From contig CALIJI010000007.1 in NCBI GenBank assembly GCA_938017895.1, positions 46,880-110,879 on the forward strand: a stretch of DNA of 64,000 nt, given 5' to 3'. The translations under genes were made by a program, and so were the position numbers. The DNA is from an uncultured bacterium. GTDB taxonomy: Bacteria > Patescibacteriota > Saccharimonadia > Saccharimonadales > Saccharimonadaceae. The notes below the pieces were generated by a model, which was given only the letters and a program-made list of their open reading frames with translations, was not told where the DNA came from and searched no databases. This document shows positions 31,597-40,276 of this stretch, piece by piece; the first letter of the stretch is position 1; each line of letters opens with the position of its first letter.

Positions 31597-32262
31597 TTAT
31601 TTAGATATTGTCAGCATATCTAAAAAAATATTAATCAAATCTAGATACAGAGCCATAGCCCTATCTAAGGCGGATCTATCGGAGTAACCATTTTCATAGA
31701 ATGTTTGCTTAATCTTTTGGTTATCGTAAGCAACTAAACCTGAAAAGATAACGACAGACACGTAGCTAATCATCAAAGATACCATATTGCTATCTAAGAA
31801 CCAGTTTACGATACTCGCAATAATGACTCCAATAATCAAAGGTATAAGTAGCACTAGAATACCAGACAAATCACGCTTAACAATCACACCTATCAGAGCC
31901 ATAACTGAAAAAAGCAGAGTGCTGGATATCAACGCAGCGAACACTGTGCCTTGAGTGAATTTTGATATCACTATGCTCAGTACAAAGCCATTAACCGCAC
32001 AGTATGCCACAAATAGCGGAATACTCCATTTACTATCACGCAAAAAACGAGCGGCTGTAGCTAGACAGATCTGAATAGCAAGCACGATAAATATTATGAT
32101 AATATTCTGCATAGTATAGACTATGCTTTGAGGCATCATATACAAATATACTAATGACGTCAAAGCTGATACACCAACAGCTACTGACACTAAAGAGTAA
32201 ACCCTAGCATAAAAAGCACTTAGGCTTTTTTGTTTTACTAAAAGACCACTATTCATATTCAT
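31597..32262 (-). CDS. Bax inhibitor-1 (YccA/YbhL-like) membrane protein
   Basis: The product has 221 residues and about seven membrane helices. Family features are the N-terminal FYARVYSLVSVAVGVSALTS, a conserved acidic IKQTFYENGYSDRSALDRAMALYLDLINIFLDML C-terminal region (read as IKQTFYENGY and ALYLDLINIF) and FSGLVAYDNQ. BI-1 proteins are calcium-leak or membrane stress factors; the bacterial role is unclear. AGAAGG precedes the ATG. A TGTTATAAT box overlaps the end of mnmA, so it has its own promoter. Confidence 0.82.
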   Translation of the reverse strand: MNMNSGLLVKQKSLSAFYARVYSLVSVAVGVSALTSLVYLYMMPQSIVYTMQNIIIIFIVLAIQICLATAARFLRDSKWSIPLFVAYCAVNGFVLSIVISKFTQGTVFAALISSTLLFSVMALIGVIVKRDLSGILVLLIPLIIGVIIASIVNWFLDSNMVSLMISYVSVVIFSGLVAYDNQKIKQTFYENGYSDRSALDRAMALYLDLINIFLDMLTISK

Positions 32263-32309
32263 AAAAAAGTACCTTCTTTCTAAAAGAATAAAATAAGAAC
32301 TCTAAGCGA

Positions 32310-33422
32310 TTATAACACAATACCACCGCCTAGACAAACATCGCCGTCATAAATCACAGTACTTTGCCCAGCAGTAATGGCGCGCTGTTCATTTTCTAAC
32401 TGAAGGCGCGCAATATCACCATCGAAAAATATTTTTGCCTCAACAAGTGGAGCTCGATGACGAACGCGAATCTGTATAGAAGCGCCATCTTCCGGCGCAG
32501 AATTAATCCAGTGAAGTGCACTAATCTTAATTTCTTTCGTCCATAGCTCATTCGTATTTAAATCCGTCGTCACAAAAACCTCGTTAGTCTCCATATTCTT
32601 ATCACAAACATAAAATGGCAGACCGCCTCCAATGTTCAAGCCGTGACGCTGACCAAGCGTATAAAAAATCGCTCCATCATGCCAACCTAAGACTTCTCCA
32701 GTTTTTTTATTTATGATATTACCTGGTTTTTGCTCAGGAATAAACTGCTTCAAAAAATCACGAATACCAATTTTACCAACAAAGCAAATTCCTTGAGAAT
32801 CTTTTTTTCGCGCTGTAAAAAGCCCACGCGCTTTTGCCATTTCGCGAACTTCTGGTTTAGTAAATTCACCTAATGGAAGCAAAGTTCGTCCCAATGCTTC
32901 ACCTCGCACGCGATACAGAAAATAAGTCTGATCTTTATTTTCATCTTTAGCGCGAAGTAATTCGCCAGTTCCACTTTTTGAAAAGTTAAAATCATCCCCA
33001 AGATCTTTGTGTGATGTAAATTTATTTTTAACTCCTGCATAATGCCCAGTTGCGATTAGATCAGCACCGTCTTCTAGCGCAGCCTCTAGAAACAATTTAA
33101 ATTTAACTTCTTGATTACACATAATATCAGGGTTCGGAGTTCGACCTGAAGTATATTCATCGATCATATACTGAACAACTTTTTCCCGGTATTCTTTTTC
33201 GAAATCAAATACCTTAAAGTCAATCCCGAGTTGCACCGCTACCCGCTTAGCATCGGCTAAATCTTCTGCCCACGGGCACTTCATTCCTGGCAGATCTTGC
33301 GACCAGTTTTTCATATATACACCCACAACTTGATAGCCCTGTTCTTTTAAAAGTGCCGCCGTCAAAGATGAATCAACACCACCACTCATACCAACATAAA
33401 CTTTAATTTTTGAATTATCCAT
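32310..33422 (-). CDS. mnmA: tRNA-specific 2-thiouridylase MnmA
   Basis: The product has 370 residues. The PP-loop is GMSGGVDSSLTAALL; the catalytic cysteines are in NPDIMCNQEVKF and SQGICFVGK. DQTYFLYRV is also typical. It thiolates U34 of tRNA Lys, Glu and Gln using sulfur passed from the cysteine desulfurase encoded two genes upstream (34032-35213). It overlaps the DUF218 gene by 8 nt in one operon. Confidence 0.95.
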   Translation of the reverse strand: MDNSKIKVYVGMSGGVDSSLTAALLKEQGYQVVGVYMKNWSQDLPGMKCPWAEDLADAKRVAVQLGIDFKVFDFEKEYREKVVQYMIDEYTSGRTPNPDIMCNQEVKFKLFLEAALEDGADLIATGHYAGVKNKFTSHKDLGDDFNFSKSGTGELLRAKDENKDQTYFLYRVRGEALGRTLLPLGEFTKPEVREMAKARGLFTARKKDSQGICFVGKIGIRDFLKQFIPEQKPGNIINKKTGEVLGWHDGAIFYTLGQRHGLNIGGGLPFYVCDKNMETNEVFVTTDLNTNELWTKEIKISALHWINSAPEDGASIQIRVRHRAPLVEAKIFFDGDIARLQLENEQRAITAGQSTVIYDGDVCLGGGIVL

Positions 33423-34035
33423 TTAAATTCGATGCTCCTATATAAAATCTACAAATTCCAACTAACTCGCTTAAAGCAAGATACCATCCTCTTGTATTAG
33501 TCCACCATAAATCGTTCCATTCGGGATCATTATCCGCAGGTGCAGAAAATACTCTAACATCTGTATTCATAAAGGCTTTTTTAAATTCTAGAGCAGCGCG
33601 AGTTGAATGATATGGACTAGTTACTAGTATGATAGTTTTATACTTTTGCTCCTTAATAATAGCAGCTACATTCTTGGCATTCTCATAAGTATTTTTAGCT
33701 TGCTGATCCATCAGAATATCATTGATAGATACGCCAGATCCACGAGCTTGCTTTGCCATTTGGGCAGCATCGCTAATAGTATCAGGATCAGAATTAGCTC
33801 CCGAAAATATTAGCTTCTTGCCATATCCTTGTTTAAATATATCAATAGCTTTAGCGGTTCTCTCAGAGGTATTACCGCCAGAGATTGCCACCACTGCGTC
33901 ACATGATCTAGACGTATCCCCATTTTTGCAGAAAATAGAATAGTCTTTTTGGGCCACAATTATCCTAGTAGTCGAAAAAATAAAAATCGTCATAATTAAA
34001 CCGAAAACTAAGATTGTTTTTAGAAATCCGCTCAT
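33415..34035 (-). CDS. YdcF-like DUF218 protein, membrane-anchored
   Basis: This 206-residue protein begins with a membrane helix (TILVFGLIMTIFIFSTTRIIV). The DUF218 domain has DAVVAISGGNTSERTAKAI, GKKLIFSGAN and TIILVTSPYHSTRAALEFKKAF. DUF218 proteins (SanA/YdcF) are envelope-associated. It overlaps the cysteine desulfurase gene by 4 nt and mnmA by 8 nt, so it is co-expressed with tRNA thiolation genes though no link is known. Confidence 0.85.
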   Translation of the reverse strand: MSGFLKTILVFGLIMTIFIFSTTRIIVAQKDYSIFCKNGDTSRSCDAVVAISGGNTSERTAKAIDIFKQGYGKKLIFSGANSDPDTISDAAQMAKQARGSGVSINDILMDQQAKNTYENAKNVAAIIKEQKYKTIILVTSPYHSTRAALEFKKAFMNTDVRVFSAPADNDPEWNDLWWTNTRGWYLALSELVGICRFYIGASNLNG

Positions 34036-35213
34036 CGCCCGCTAACTCTTTCTATCTCGTTACGAATTAGCTCACATAAGATACTAGCTGCCACTTGGGA
34101 ATTTTCTTCACTAGAAAGTGCCCCAAGTGAAATTCTCAGACTGCCATCAGCTTCCTCTGGTGACAAGCCCATCGCTGTCAAAGTTTGAGAACGAGTACCT
34201 TTATTTGCGGCGCAAGCTGAACCCGTCGCTACTAGCACACCTTTTGTTTCGGCCGCAAAAATAATTCTTTCGGCATCAACTCCAGGAAAAGATACAGATA
34301 TATGGCTCGCTAATTGTTTTTTATGGTTGCCTATAAAAAAGAATTCTTCGCCTTCTTTGAAGTTATCTCGAAAAGTACTCTCGAAAATCGCTTTCAGTCT
34401 ACGCAGTCTTTCTACTTCTTTTTTGCGGTATTTTTCTACTAGTTGAATTGCCTTAGCAAATCCAATCACATTAGCGACATTTTCAGTTCCGCTCCGCAAT
34501 CCTCTTTCTTGTCCGCCACCTACGATTTGTGCCTCAAACTCAATCTCTCGACTTGCCCAAAGTAAGCCAGTTTGTTTTGGGCCATAGATTTTTCCGGCAT
34601 TAAGAGTAAGCATATCTACCCCTAGTCGCGAAACCGAAACATCCAATTGGCCAACACCTTGACTAGCATCAGAATGAAGAAAAATTGGAAGAGTCTCGCC
34701 ATTTTGTAGTCTTCTCGCGCGTTCTTCTCGAATAATCTCGGCAATCTTTGCAATAGGTTGAATTACCCCCGTTTCATTATTGGCTAACATCACACTTACA
34801 AGTTTAGTCTTCGGTGAGATTTTAGACCGTAAATCTTCTAGATCTATAACGCCATCTTTTTTAACGTTAATAAATTTCCTTACACCATATTTATCTGCCG
34901 AATTAAGCACAGCGTGATGTTCAAACGCTCCAATTAAAATCTCATCACCTTCCTCTCGAAAACTAGCAGAAAATGCTAAATTAATACTTTCGGTAGCTCC
35001 AGCGGTCATAACCAACTCATCACCCTTTGCGCCTATACATCGCGCAATTTCATTTTTAGCATCTTCATAATCGTGCCGTACCTCTAACGCTTGAACATAT
35101 GGTGCGCTTGGATTATAAAATTTCTCACTAAAATATGGCAGCATCGCCTTCATGACCTTTTCACTAACAGGAGTAGTGGCAGCATGATCAAGATAAATAA
35201 TTTCATTTTTCAT
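34032..35213 (-). CDS. Cysteine desulfurase (NifS/IscS type)
   Basis: The product has 393 residues, fold type I and PLP-dependent: MTAGATESINLAF, GAFEHHAVLNS, HSDASQGVGQLD, NAGKIYGPKQTGLLW with the PLP lysine, and ATGSACAANKGTRS with the persulfide Cys. The usual His before the PLP lysine is Gly here. It delivers sulfur to MnmA in the same operon; no scaffold iscU is nearby. TGGTAAGAT ends 7 nt before the ATG, so it is leaderless. Confidence 0.93.
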   Translation of the reverse strand: MKNEIIYLDHAATTPVSEKVMKAMLPYFSEKFYNPSAPYVQALEVRHDYEDAKNEIARCIGAKGDELVMTAGATESINLAFSASFREEGDEILIGAFEHHAVLNSADKYGVRKFINVKKDGVIDLEDLRSKISPKTKLVSVMLANNETGVIQPIAKIAEIIREERARRLQNGETLPIFLHSDASQGVGQLDVSVSRLGVDMLTLNAGKIYGPKQTGLLWASREIEFEAQIVGGGQERGLRSGTENVANVIGFAKAIQLVEKYRKKEVERLRRLKAIFESTFRDNFKEGEEFFFIGNHKKQLASHISVSFPGVDAERIIFAAETKGVLVATGSACAANKGTRSQTLTAMGLSPEEADGSLRISLGALSSEENSQVAASILCELIRNEIERVSGR

Positions 35214-35287
35214 TACTTATATCTTACCATATTTAGACTAAAAAATAAATCAGGAATCTTTATCACCCCCTAAAAACACCCTAAAAC

Positions 35288-35317
35288 AAAACAACCACCT
35301 GTAAGAGTGATTGTTTT
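35288..35317 (-). terminator. Terminator of the rpsM-to-rpsI ribosomal operon
   Basis: AAAACAATCAC pairs with GTGGTTGTTTT (35317-35288, one A-C mismatch) and GTTTTAGGG follows on the minus strand. It lies 28 nt after the rpsI stop. Confidence 0.7.
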
Positions 35318-35344
35318 GAATAGTATCGACGAATCGAACCTTGC

Positions 35345-35743
35345 TTAGCGCTTTGAAAATTGTTCGCGTTTACGAGCAGAACGAAGACCATATTTTTTGC
35401 GTTCTTTTTCGCGTGGATCGCGCTTTAGAAGCTCGGCCTTCTTAAGTACTGGTCGTAAGTCGGCATGCGCTAGAGTAAGGGCTTTCGAGATAGCAAGTTT
35501 GATTGCATCAACTTGTCCCGCTAGACCACCACCATTTACTTTGATAGTAATATCGTACTCTTTTTGTTTACCAACAAGCGCGAGCGGATCAGTTACTTCG
35601 GCTAACAAAGTTTTGTTACCGTTGAAATAATCTGCAGCAGGCTTATCGTTAATAGTTAGATTTCCTTTACCGGAGAAAAGGCGAGCGCGAGCTGTTGCAG
35701 CTTTGCGTCGGCCAAGTCCGTAAAAATATTTAGATTCAGCCAT
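35345..35743 (-). CDS. rpsI: 30S ribosomal protein uS9
   Basis: The product has 132 residues: YFYGLGRRKAATARARLFSGKG at the N-terminus and the basic C-terminal tail DPREKERKKYGLRSARKREQFSKR (read as KKYGLRSARKREQFSKR), which reaches the P-site tRNA. It is the last gene of the alpha-type operon, 2 nt after rplM. Confidence 0.96.
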   Translation of the reverse strand: MAESKYFYGLGRRKAATARARLFSGKGNLTINDKPAADYFNGNKTLLAEVTDPLALVGKQKEYDITIKVNGGGLAGQVDAIKLAISKALTLAHADLRPVLKKAELLKRDPREKERKKYGLRSARKREQFSKR

Positions 35744-35745
35744 AA

Positions 35746-36192
35746 TTATTTAACCTCAACTTTCTGTGGTTTTTGTGCATTGTGAGCATGTTCTGCTCCA
35801 GCATAAACCTTAAGTCGACTCATACGGTCGGCATGAAGTTTATTTTTAGGAAGCATTCCAGCTACTGCTTTTTCAATTATCATAGTAGCATTTTTCTCGC
35901 GGAGTTCTTTAAGAGAAGCTTCTTTTAGACCTCCCGGAAAACCACTGTGACTATAATACATTTTGTCTTCTTCTTTATTACCAGTAACCTTAACTTGATC
36001 AGCATTAATTACCACGACATAGTCACCACCATCAGTGTGCGGTGTGTAAGTTGGTTTATTTTTACCTGTCAAGAAAGTAGCAATTTTGGCACTAAGCCGA
36101 CCAAGAGTAGCTGATTCAGCAGCATCAATCAAGATCCATTTTCGCTCAACTTCAGTTGGCTTTTGTGAATAAGTTTTTGCATTTACAGCCAT
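35746..36192 (-). CDS. rplM: 50S ribosomal protein uL13
   Basis: The product has 148 residues: KWILIDAAESATLGRLSAKIA, then NKPTYTPHTDGGDYVVVINA and KAVAGMLPKNKLHADRMSRLKVY. It is an early-assembly 50S protein. It stands in the common rplM-rpsI pair, here joined directly to rplQ (1-nt gap). Confidence 0.96.
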   Translation of the reverse strand: MAVNAKTYSQKPTEVERKWILIDAAESATLGRLSAKIATFLTGKNKPTYTPHTDGGDYVVVINADQVKVTGNKEEDKMYYSHSGFPGGLKEASLKELREKNATMIIEKAVAGMLPKNKLHADRMSRLKVYAGAEHAHNAQKPQKVEVK

Positions 36193-36576
36193 TTACTTAT
36201 CCTCACTTTCGTGTTTAATTTCATCAACAAATTCAATTGTAGCCATTTCTGCTGCATCGCCGCGACGAATTCGAGTTCGTTCAACACGCAAATGACCACT
36301 ATTTCGTCCTGTAAGTTGTGGCGCAATTTTATCAACTAATTTATTAGCAGCTTCAATATTGCCTAATTTAGCCATAACCTGACGACGGTTATGCAAGTCA
36401 CCTTTTTTAGCTTTGGTGATAAGCTTTTCTGTATAGCGCAGAACCTCTTTGGCTTTTGGCAAAGTAGTTTCAATTTTACCATTAATGACTAACGAAGTCG
36501 CTAAGCCTTTGAGGAGCGCACGGCGCTGGTCGCGTTCACGACCAAATTTTCGCCCTTTATATCCATGTCGGTGCAT
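36193..36576 (-). CDS. rplQ: 50S ribosomal protein bL17
   Basis: The product has 127 residues: MHRHGYKGRKFGRERDQRRALLKGLATSL is the L17 opening (seen as HRHGYKGRKFGR then RRALLKGLATSL). It is located right after rpoA, the usual order. The C-terminus has a short acidic extension (KHESEDK). Confidence 0.96.
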   Translation of the reverse strand: MHRHGYKGRKFGRERDQRRALLKGLATSLVINGKIETTLPKAKEVLRYTEKLITKAKKGDLHNRRQVMAKLGNIEAANKLVDKIAPQLTGRNSGHLRVERTRIRRGDAAEMATIEFVDEIKHESEDK

Positions 36577-36577
36577 A

Positions 36578-37501
36578 TTATAATTCTAACTCCGCTATTT
36601 TATCTTTTACTTCATCAAGAGCTTTGCTTCCAAAGCCTTTAAGTTCACGCAAATCTTGTTCGGTAAGGTTAATCAAATCGTGAACAGTGCGAATGTTGTT
36701 ATTAACAAGCGCATTTGTTGTTCGAGCTGTTAAGTTTAAATCTTCGATTAACGCAAGAAGCTCACTAGCCCCTTCGTCATCTTCTTCGCCAAGAGCTGGA
36801 GCAGCTTGCATTTCAGTAGATCCAGCAAGAGCTGAATATTGATTTACTAAAATTGCAGCCGCTTGTTCAAAAGCCTCGCGAGGAGTAATTGAACCATCAG
36901 TCTCAATAGTAATATCAAGGCGGTCAAGATTTGAATTCTGACCAACACGAGTATTATCAACTTTATAACGAACTCGCAAAACTGGACTGAAAATTGCATC
37001 TAAGGCGATCATATCACTATGGAGCCTATCTTCGCTTGCGCTTTCGATAGTTTTGTAGCCATGTCCGGACTCAACAACAAAGTTCATAACGACCTTTGTT
37101 TTATCATCATCAATAGTTGCTATAATTTGATCTGGATTTACAACTTCCATATCAGCATTAGCTTCAATATCAGCAGCAGTAATAATTCCTGCGCCAGATT
37201 TTTCAAGTCGTAGTTCTACTGGCTCATCAGTATGAGCTTTAAATTTAATATTTTTAAGATTAAGCATGATATCAACCACATCTTCTTTTACTCCATCGAC
37301 TGTAGTAAATTCATGGCTAACGCCTTCAATCTTAAACGCAACAATTGCTGCACCGTTAATACTTGAGAGTAAAACACGACGCAAACTGTTGCCGAGCGTA
37401 TTGCCGTAGCCAGGTTCAAGCGGTTTAACTACAAAAGTTGCAGCTGTTTCGCTAATATCCTGAATTTCAGCAAGCGCTGGATTATGAATTAATTTTGACA
37501 T
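36578..37501 (-). CDS. rpoA: DNA-directed RNA polymerase subunit alpha
   Basis: The product has 307 residues. The N-terminal dimerisation domain has EPGYGNTLGNSLRRVLLSSI; a linker follows (about 230-245), and the C-terminal domain has DLNLTARTTNALVNNNIRTVHDLI and ELKGFGSKALDEVKDKI. It is slightly shorter than the E. coli protein. It sits between rpsD and rplQ as in most bacteria. Confidence 0.96.
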   Translation of the reverse strand: MSKLIHNPALAEIQDISETAATFVVKPLEPGYGNTLGNSLRRVLLSSINGAAIVAFKIEGVSHEFTTVDGVKEDVVDIMLNLKNIKFKAHTDEPVELRLEKSGAGIITAADIEANADMEVVNPDQIIATIDDDKTKVVMNFVVESGHGYKTIESASEDRLHSDMIALDAIFSPVLRVRYKVDNTRVGQNSNLDRLDITIETDGSITPREAFEQAAAILVNQYSALAGSTEMQAAPALGEEDDEGASELLALIEDLNLTARTTNALVNNNIRTVHDLINLTEQDLRELKGFGSKALDEVKDKIAELEL

Positions 37502-37522
37502 ATAAACTTTAGCTCCTTACCC

Positions 37523-38140
37523 TTATCGTGAGTAGTACTCAACGATTAGCTGTTCATTTATTCCGGCTTCCGCTTCTTCTCGTTTTGGAAGGCCAGTAAC
37601 TTTAACTGTCATCTTTTTGCTGTCTGATTTTAACCAGCTCAAAGTTGGTTGATTTGCGTCTACTACTACATTCTCAAGATTTGAGAAATAGCCTGATTTT
37701 TGACTTTTTGGTCGAACTACGATTTCATCTTCAGCTTTAACGCGAATCGATGGAATGTCCACCCGACGACCATTAAGCATAAAATGACCGTGACTTACCA
37801 ATTGTCGAGCCTGTCGACGACTAGTTGCAAAGCCTGCACGATAAATTACATTATCAAGTCGCAATTCAAGAAGTTGTAGAAGGTTTTCACCAGCTAGACC
37901 ATCTCGACGTGAAGCTTCTTTCATTAAGCGAGCAAATTGTTTTTCAAGCAATCCGTAAAGTCGGCGAACTTTTTGTTTCTCGCGCAACTGAACTGAGTAC
38001 AAGCTTGGTTTTCCCTGACGACTTCCTGAATGCTGACCAGGAATTCCGCTTTTGCGTGCCATAATTTTGACAGCTTTTGGATGAAGGGCATAGCCTTCGC
38101 GGCGTGATTGTTTAACAATCGGAGATCTATCTCGTGCCAT
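37523..38140 (-). CDS. rpsD: 30S ribosomal protein uS4
   Basis: The product has 205 residues. The S4 domain includes RLDNVIYRAGFATSRRQARQLVSHGHF. The N-terminus lacks the four zinc-binding cysteines of C+ forms. It nucleates 30S assembly and often represses its own operon. AAGGAG-like GGAGC precedes rpoA, just downstream. Confidence 0.96.
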   Translation of the reverse strand: MARDRSPIVKQSRREGYALHPKAVKIMARKSGIPGQHSGSRQGKPSLYSVQLREKQKVRRLYGLLEKQFARLMKEASRRDGLAGENLLQLLELRLDNVIYRAGFATSRRQARQLVSHGHFMLNGRRVDIPSIRVKAEDEIVVRPKSQKSGYFSNLENVVVDANQPTLSWLKSDSKKMTVKVTGLPKREEAEAGINEQLIVEYYSR

Positions 38141-38143
38141 AAA

Positions 38144-38530
38144 TTAAGCCCTCCTTGCTTTCTTTGGACGAACGCCACCATGAGGGACGCCAGTCACATC
38201 TTTAATACTTTCTACAGCGATATTCAAGTTTGATAGTGAGCGGATCGCAGAATCGCGACCAAGGCCTACACCCTTCACAAAAACATCTACTGATTTTAGA
38301 CCATAAAGAGTCTGTGCATTTTCAGCTGCTTTTTCGGTAGCAACCTGCGCTGCGTACGCAGTACCTTTTTTGCTTCCACGGAAGCCACACGCACCCGCAC
38401 TAGCTGCTGTCAATACGTTACCTTTTTTATCGGAAAAAGTGATAATTGTATTATTGAAAGTAGCTTGAATGTGCATTTGACCTGATGGAACAGATCGGCG
38501 CTGTTTTTTACGACTAACTTTTTCTGCCAT
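38144..38530 (-). CDS. rpsK: 30S ribosomal protein uS11
   Basis: The product has 128 residues: HIQATFNNTIITFSDKKGNVL, then GFRGSKKGTAYAAQVA and TGVPHGGVRPKKARRA. It belongs to the platform. It lies between rpsM and rpsD, spacing 3 nt to rpsD. Confidence 0.96.
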   Translation of the reverse strand: MAEKVSRKKQRRSVPSGQMHIQATFNNTIITFSDKKGNVLTAASAGACGFRGSKKGTAYAAQVATEKAAENAQTLYGLKSVDVFVKGVGLGRDSAIRSLSNLNIAVESIKDVTGVPHGGVRPKKARRA

Positions 38531-38550
38531 ATTTCTATCCCTTTCTTAGA

Positions 38551-38937
38551 TCAAGTCTTACTTGCTGCTTTTGGTTGTGCTCCACCAACGGCGATTGCGC
38601 GACCCTTTCGAGTTCGTGCGTTCGTTCGTGTGCGCTGACCGTTTACAGGCAAGCCTGATTTGTGGCGCATACCTTTATAGGTGTTAATGTCTTTTAGACG
38701 TTTGATATTATTTGATACGAGGCGTTGCAGATCACCCTCTACAGTGTAATTATTGTCGATAATTTCACGTAGCTTTTGTTCTTCAGCCTCGGTGAGATCT
38801 TTCACCCGAGTGGTCGGCTCAATTTTAGCCGCCGCAAGGATGGTTCGCGAAGTAGTTTCGCCAATACCGTAAATGTAAGTAAGAGCGATCCAAACTTGCT
38901 TTTCTGCTGGGATGGTTACCCCTGCGATTCGAGCCAT
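38551..38937 (-). CDS. rpsM: 30S ribosomal protein uS13
   Basis: The product has 128 residues: ARIAGVTIPAEKQVWIALTYIYGIG, then the conserved RHKSGLPVNGQRTRTNARTRKG C-terminal part (seen as GLPVNGQRTRTNARTRKG). It contacts tRNAs and the subunit bridge. It starts just after rpmJ. Confidence 0.96.
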   Translation of the reverse strand: MARIAGVTIPAEKQVWIALTYIYGIGETTSRTILAAAKIEPTTRVKDLTEAEEQKLREIIDNNYTVEGDLQRLVSNNIKRLKDINTYKGMRHKSGLPVNGQRTRTNARTRKGRAIAVGGAQPKAASKT

Positions 38938-38939
38938 AC

Positions 38940-39056
38940 TTAACCCTGCCTTTGCTTATTCTTAGGTTTTTTCTTATTGATGACATAAAGGCGTCCTTTT
39001 CGGCGGACAATCTTGTCATCTGGACTGATTTTTTTAACACTCGCACGAACTTTCAT
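38940..39056 (-). CDS. rpmJ: 50S ribosomal protein bL36
   Basis: The product has 38 residues: MKVRASVKKISPDDKIVRR, then KGRLYVINKKKPKNKQRQG. The Cys/His zinc ligands of typical L36 are replaced (for example KKI where C is usual), so this is a zinc-free form. ATAAGGAG precedes the ATG by about 12 nt. It lies between infA and rpsM, its standard place. Confidence 0.93.
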   Translation of the reverse strand: MKVRASVKKISPDDKIVRRKGRLYVINKKKPKNKQRQG

Positions 39057-39150
39057 AAGTGTATAAAAACTCCTTATCCTTTAGGTTGATATTATCTGCA
39101 AGCTCCGAAAAACAACAATACCGCCGCTAAGAGCGACTGATATAAATTCA

Positions 39151-39414
39151 TTATTTTCGCTTGCCAGCAACTTGACTTTGGTCAGGTCGCTTATCGTCTC
39201 TCAAGCGGAAGCTGATTCTGCCCTTAGTAAGATCGTAAGGTGTCAACTCTACTTCCACTCGATCACCCGGAACTAGACGAATATAATGCTTGCGCATCTT
39301 TCCGCTAATATGGGCGATGATTGTATGCCCATTTTGAAGTTCAACTCTAAACTGCGTGTTAGGCAGCGCCTCCACGATTTTCCCTTCAAGTTTGATTACT
39401 TCCTTTTGAGCCAT
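39151..39414 (-). CDS. infA: Translation initiation factor IF-1
   Basis: The product has 87 residues: IKLEGKIVEALPNTQFRVELQNGH, then ISGKMRKHYIRLVPGDRVEVELTPYDLTKGRI, the S1-like OB fold (quoted in pieces KMRKHYIRLVPGDRVEVE). A C-terminal extension (RPDQSQVAGKRK) is longer than in E. coli. A TATATAAT box ends 11 nt from the ATG, giving a leader of only about 4-5 nt. The canonical adk and map genes before infA are absent here. Confidence 0.94.
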   Translation of the reverse strand: MAQKEVIKLEGKIVEALPNTQFRVELQNGHTIIAHISGKMRKHYIRLVPGDRVEVELTPYDLTKGRISFRLRDDKRPDQSQVAGKRK

Positions 39415-39571
39415 AAATCTGTTCTATTATATACTATTTTTTATAAAAAAGCAACAAAAAAAGTTCCATAAAATTAAAAAAACGCCCGAATTCTTCTCAA
39501 GCGCTTAAATATAATATAGTCTAGGAATTCGCCGCACAATATTTCGACAATTTTCAATAATACTCCTCAAG

Positions 39572-40276
39572 CTAATTAATTCTAACTGCACGAAGCATTA
39601 CACGTTTATTAAAAGTTTGTGAATTTTGTAGCCAATCGCCAACACAAGTAATAATATTTAGACCTTCTTTTGAAGGATCTATTGAATTGAGCATAGTCGA
39701 CATACCATATTTATTGTTAGGATCGTTAATTTCTGATACTAGCATTTCACGATTATCGATAACTTGATAAGTAAATTTATTACCGTCGCCACGCTCGATA
39801 GTTATCTTGGCGCCTTTCCTAAGAGAGCCTAATCGCTTAAAAATACCGTCATAATTAGGCCCCCCATTATGTCCGTCCACTAAAACAGCTCCAGAGCCAG
39901 CACCAGGCTTTGCACTAGATGCATACCATCCGGCATCATAAATCGAAATAGGAGCATCCAACTGATTAGTTTTTCCCACTAAGCCAATCTTAGTGATCCG
40001 TGCATTAGATATACCCAGATCTTCAACGGAAAGATACCTAGGCTGGTCAGCAGGAACAACATATTCCTGTTTTTTTTGCTCAGTTACTGGAGTTTCATCA
40101 ACTTTAGTTACAGTGCCATCGCTATGAGTGATTGTAGTTATACCCGGCTTATGGTTTATCTTTTGCCAAAAATAAAATCCAACGTATCCAGCTAATACGA
40201 GCCATGCAATAATTAACAAGATAGAAGTAATCTTACGATATTTATTTGGTTTATTTTTAACAGATATTTTATTCAT
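39572..40276 (-). CDS. Sortase (class E/F-like)
   Basis: The product has 234 residues. One N-terminal membrane helix (ILLIIAWLVLAGYVGFYFW) precedes a sortase domain with catalytic His136 (VLVDGHNGG), Cys211 (IITCVGDW) and Arg225 (NKRVML). It cleaves an LPXTG-type signal and links proteins to the wall; the likely substrate is the 1660-residue protein at 47138. It overlaps the end of secY by 8 nt. This operon link, in the slot usually held by adk/map, ties secretion to wall anchoring. Confidence 0.88.
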   Translation of the reverse strand: MNKISVKNKPNKYRKITSILLIIAWLVLAGYVGFYFWQKINHKPGITTITHSDGTVTKVDETPVTEQKKQEYVVPADQPRYLSVEDLGISNARITKIGLVGKTNQLDAPISIYDAGWYASSAKPGAGSGAVLVDGHNGGPNYDGIFKRLGSLRKGAKITIERGDGNKFTYQVIDNREMLVSEINDPNNKYGMSTMLNSIDPSKEGLNIITCVGDWLQNSQTFNKRVMLRAVRIN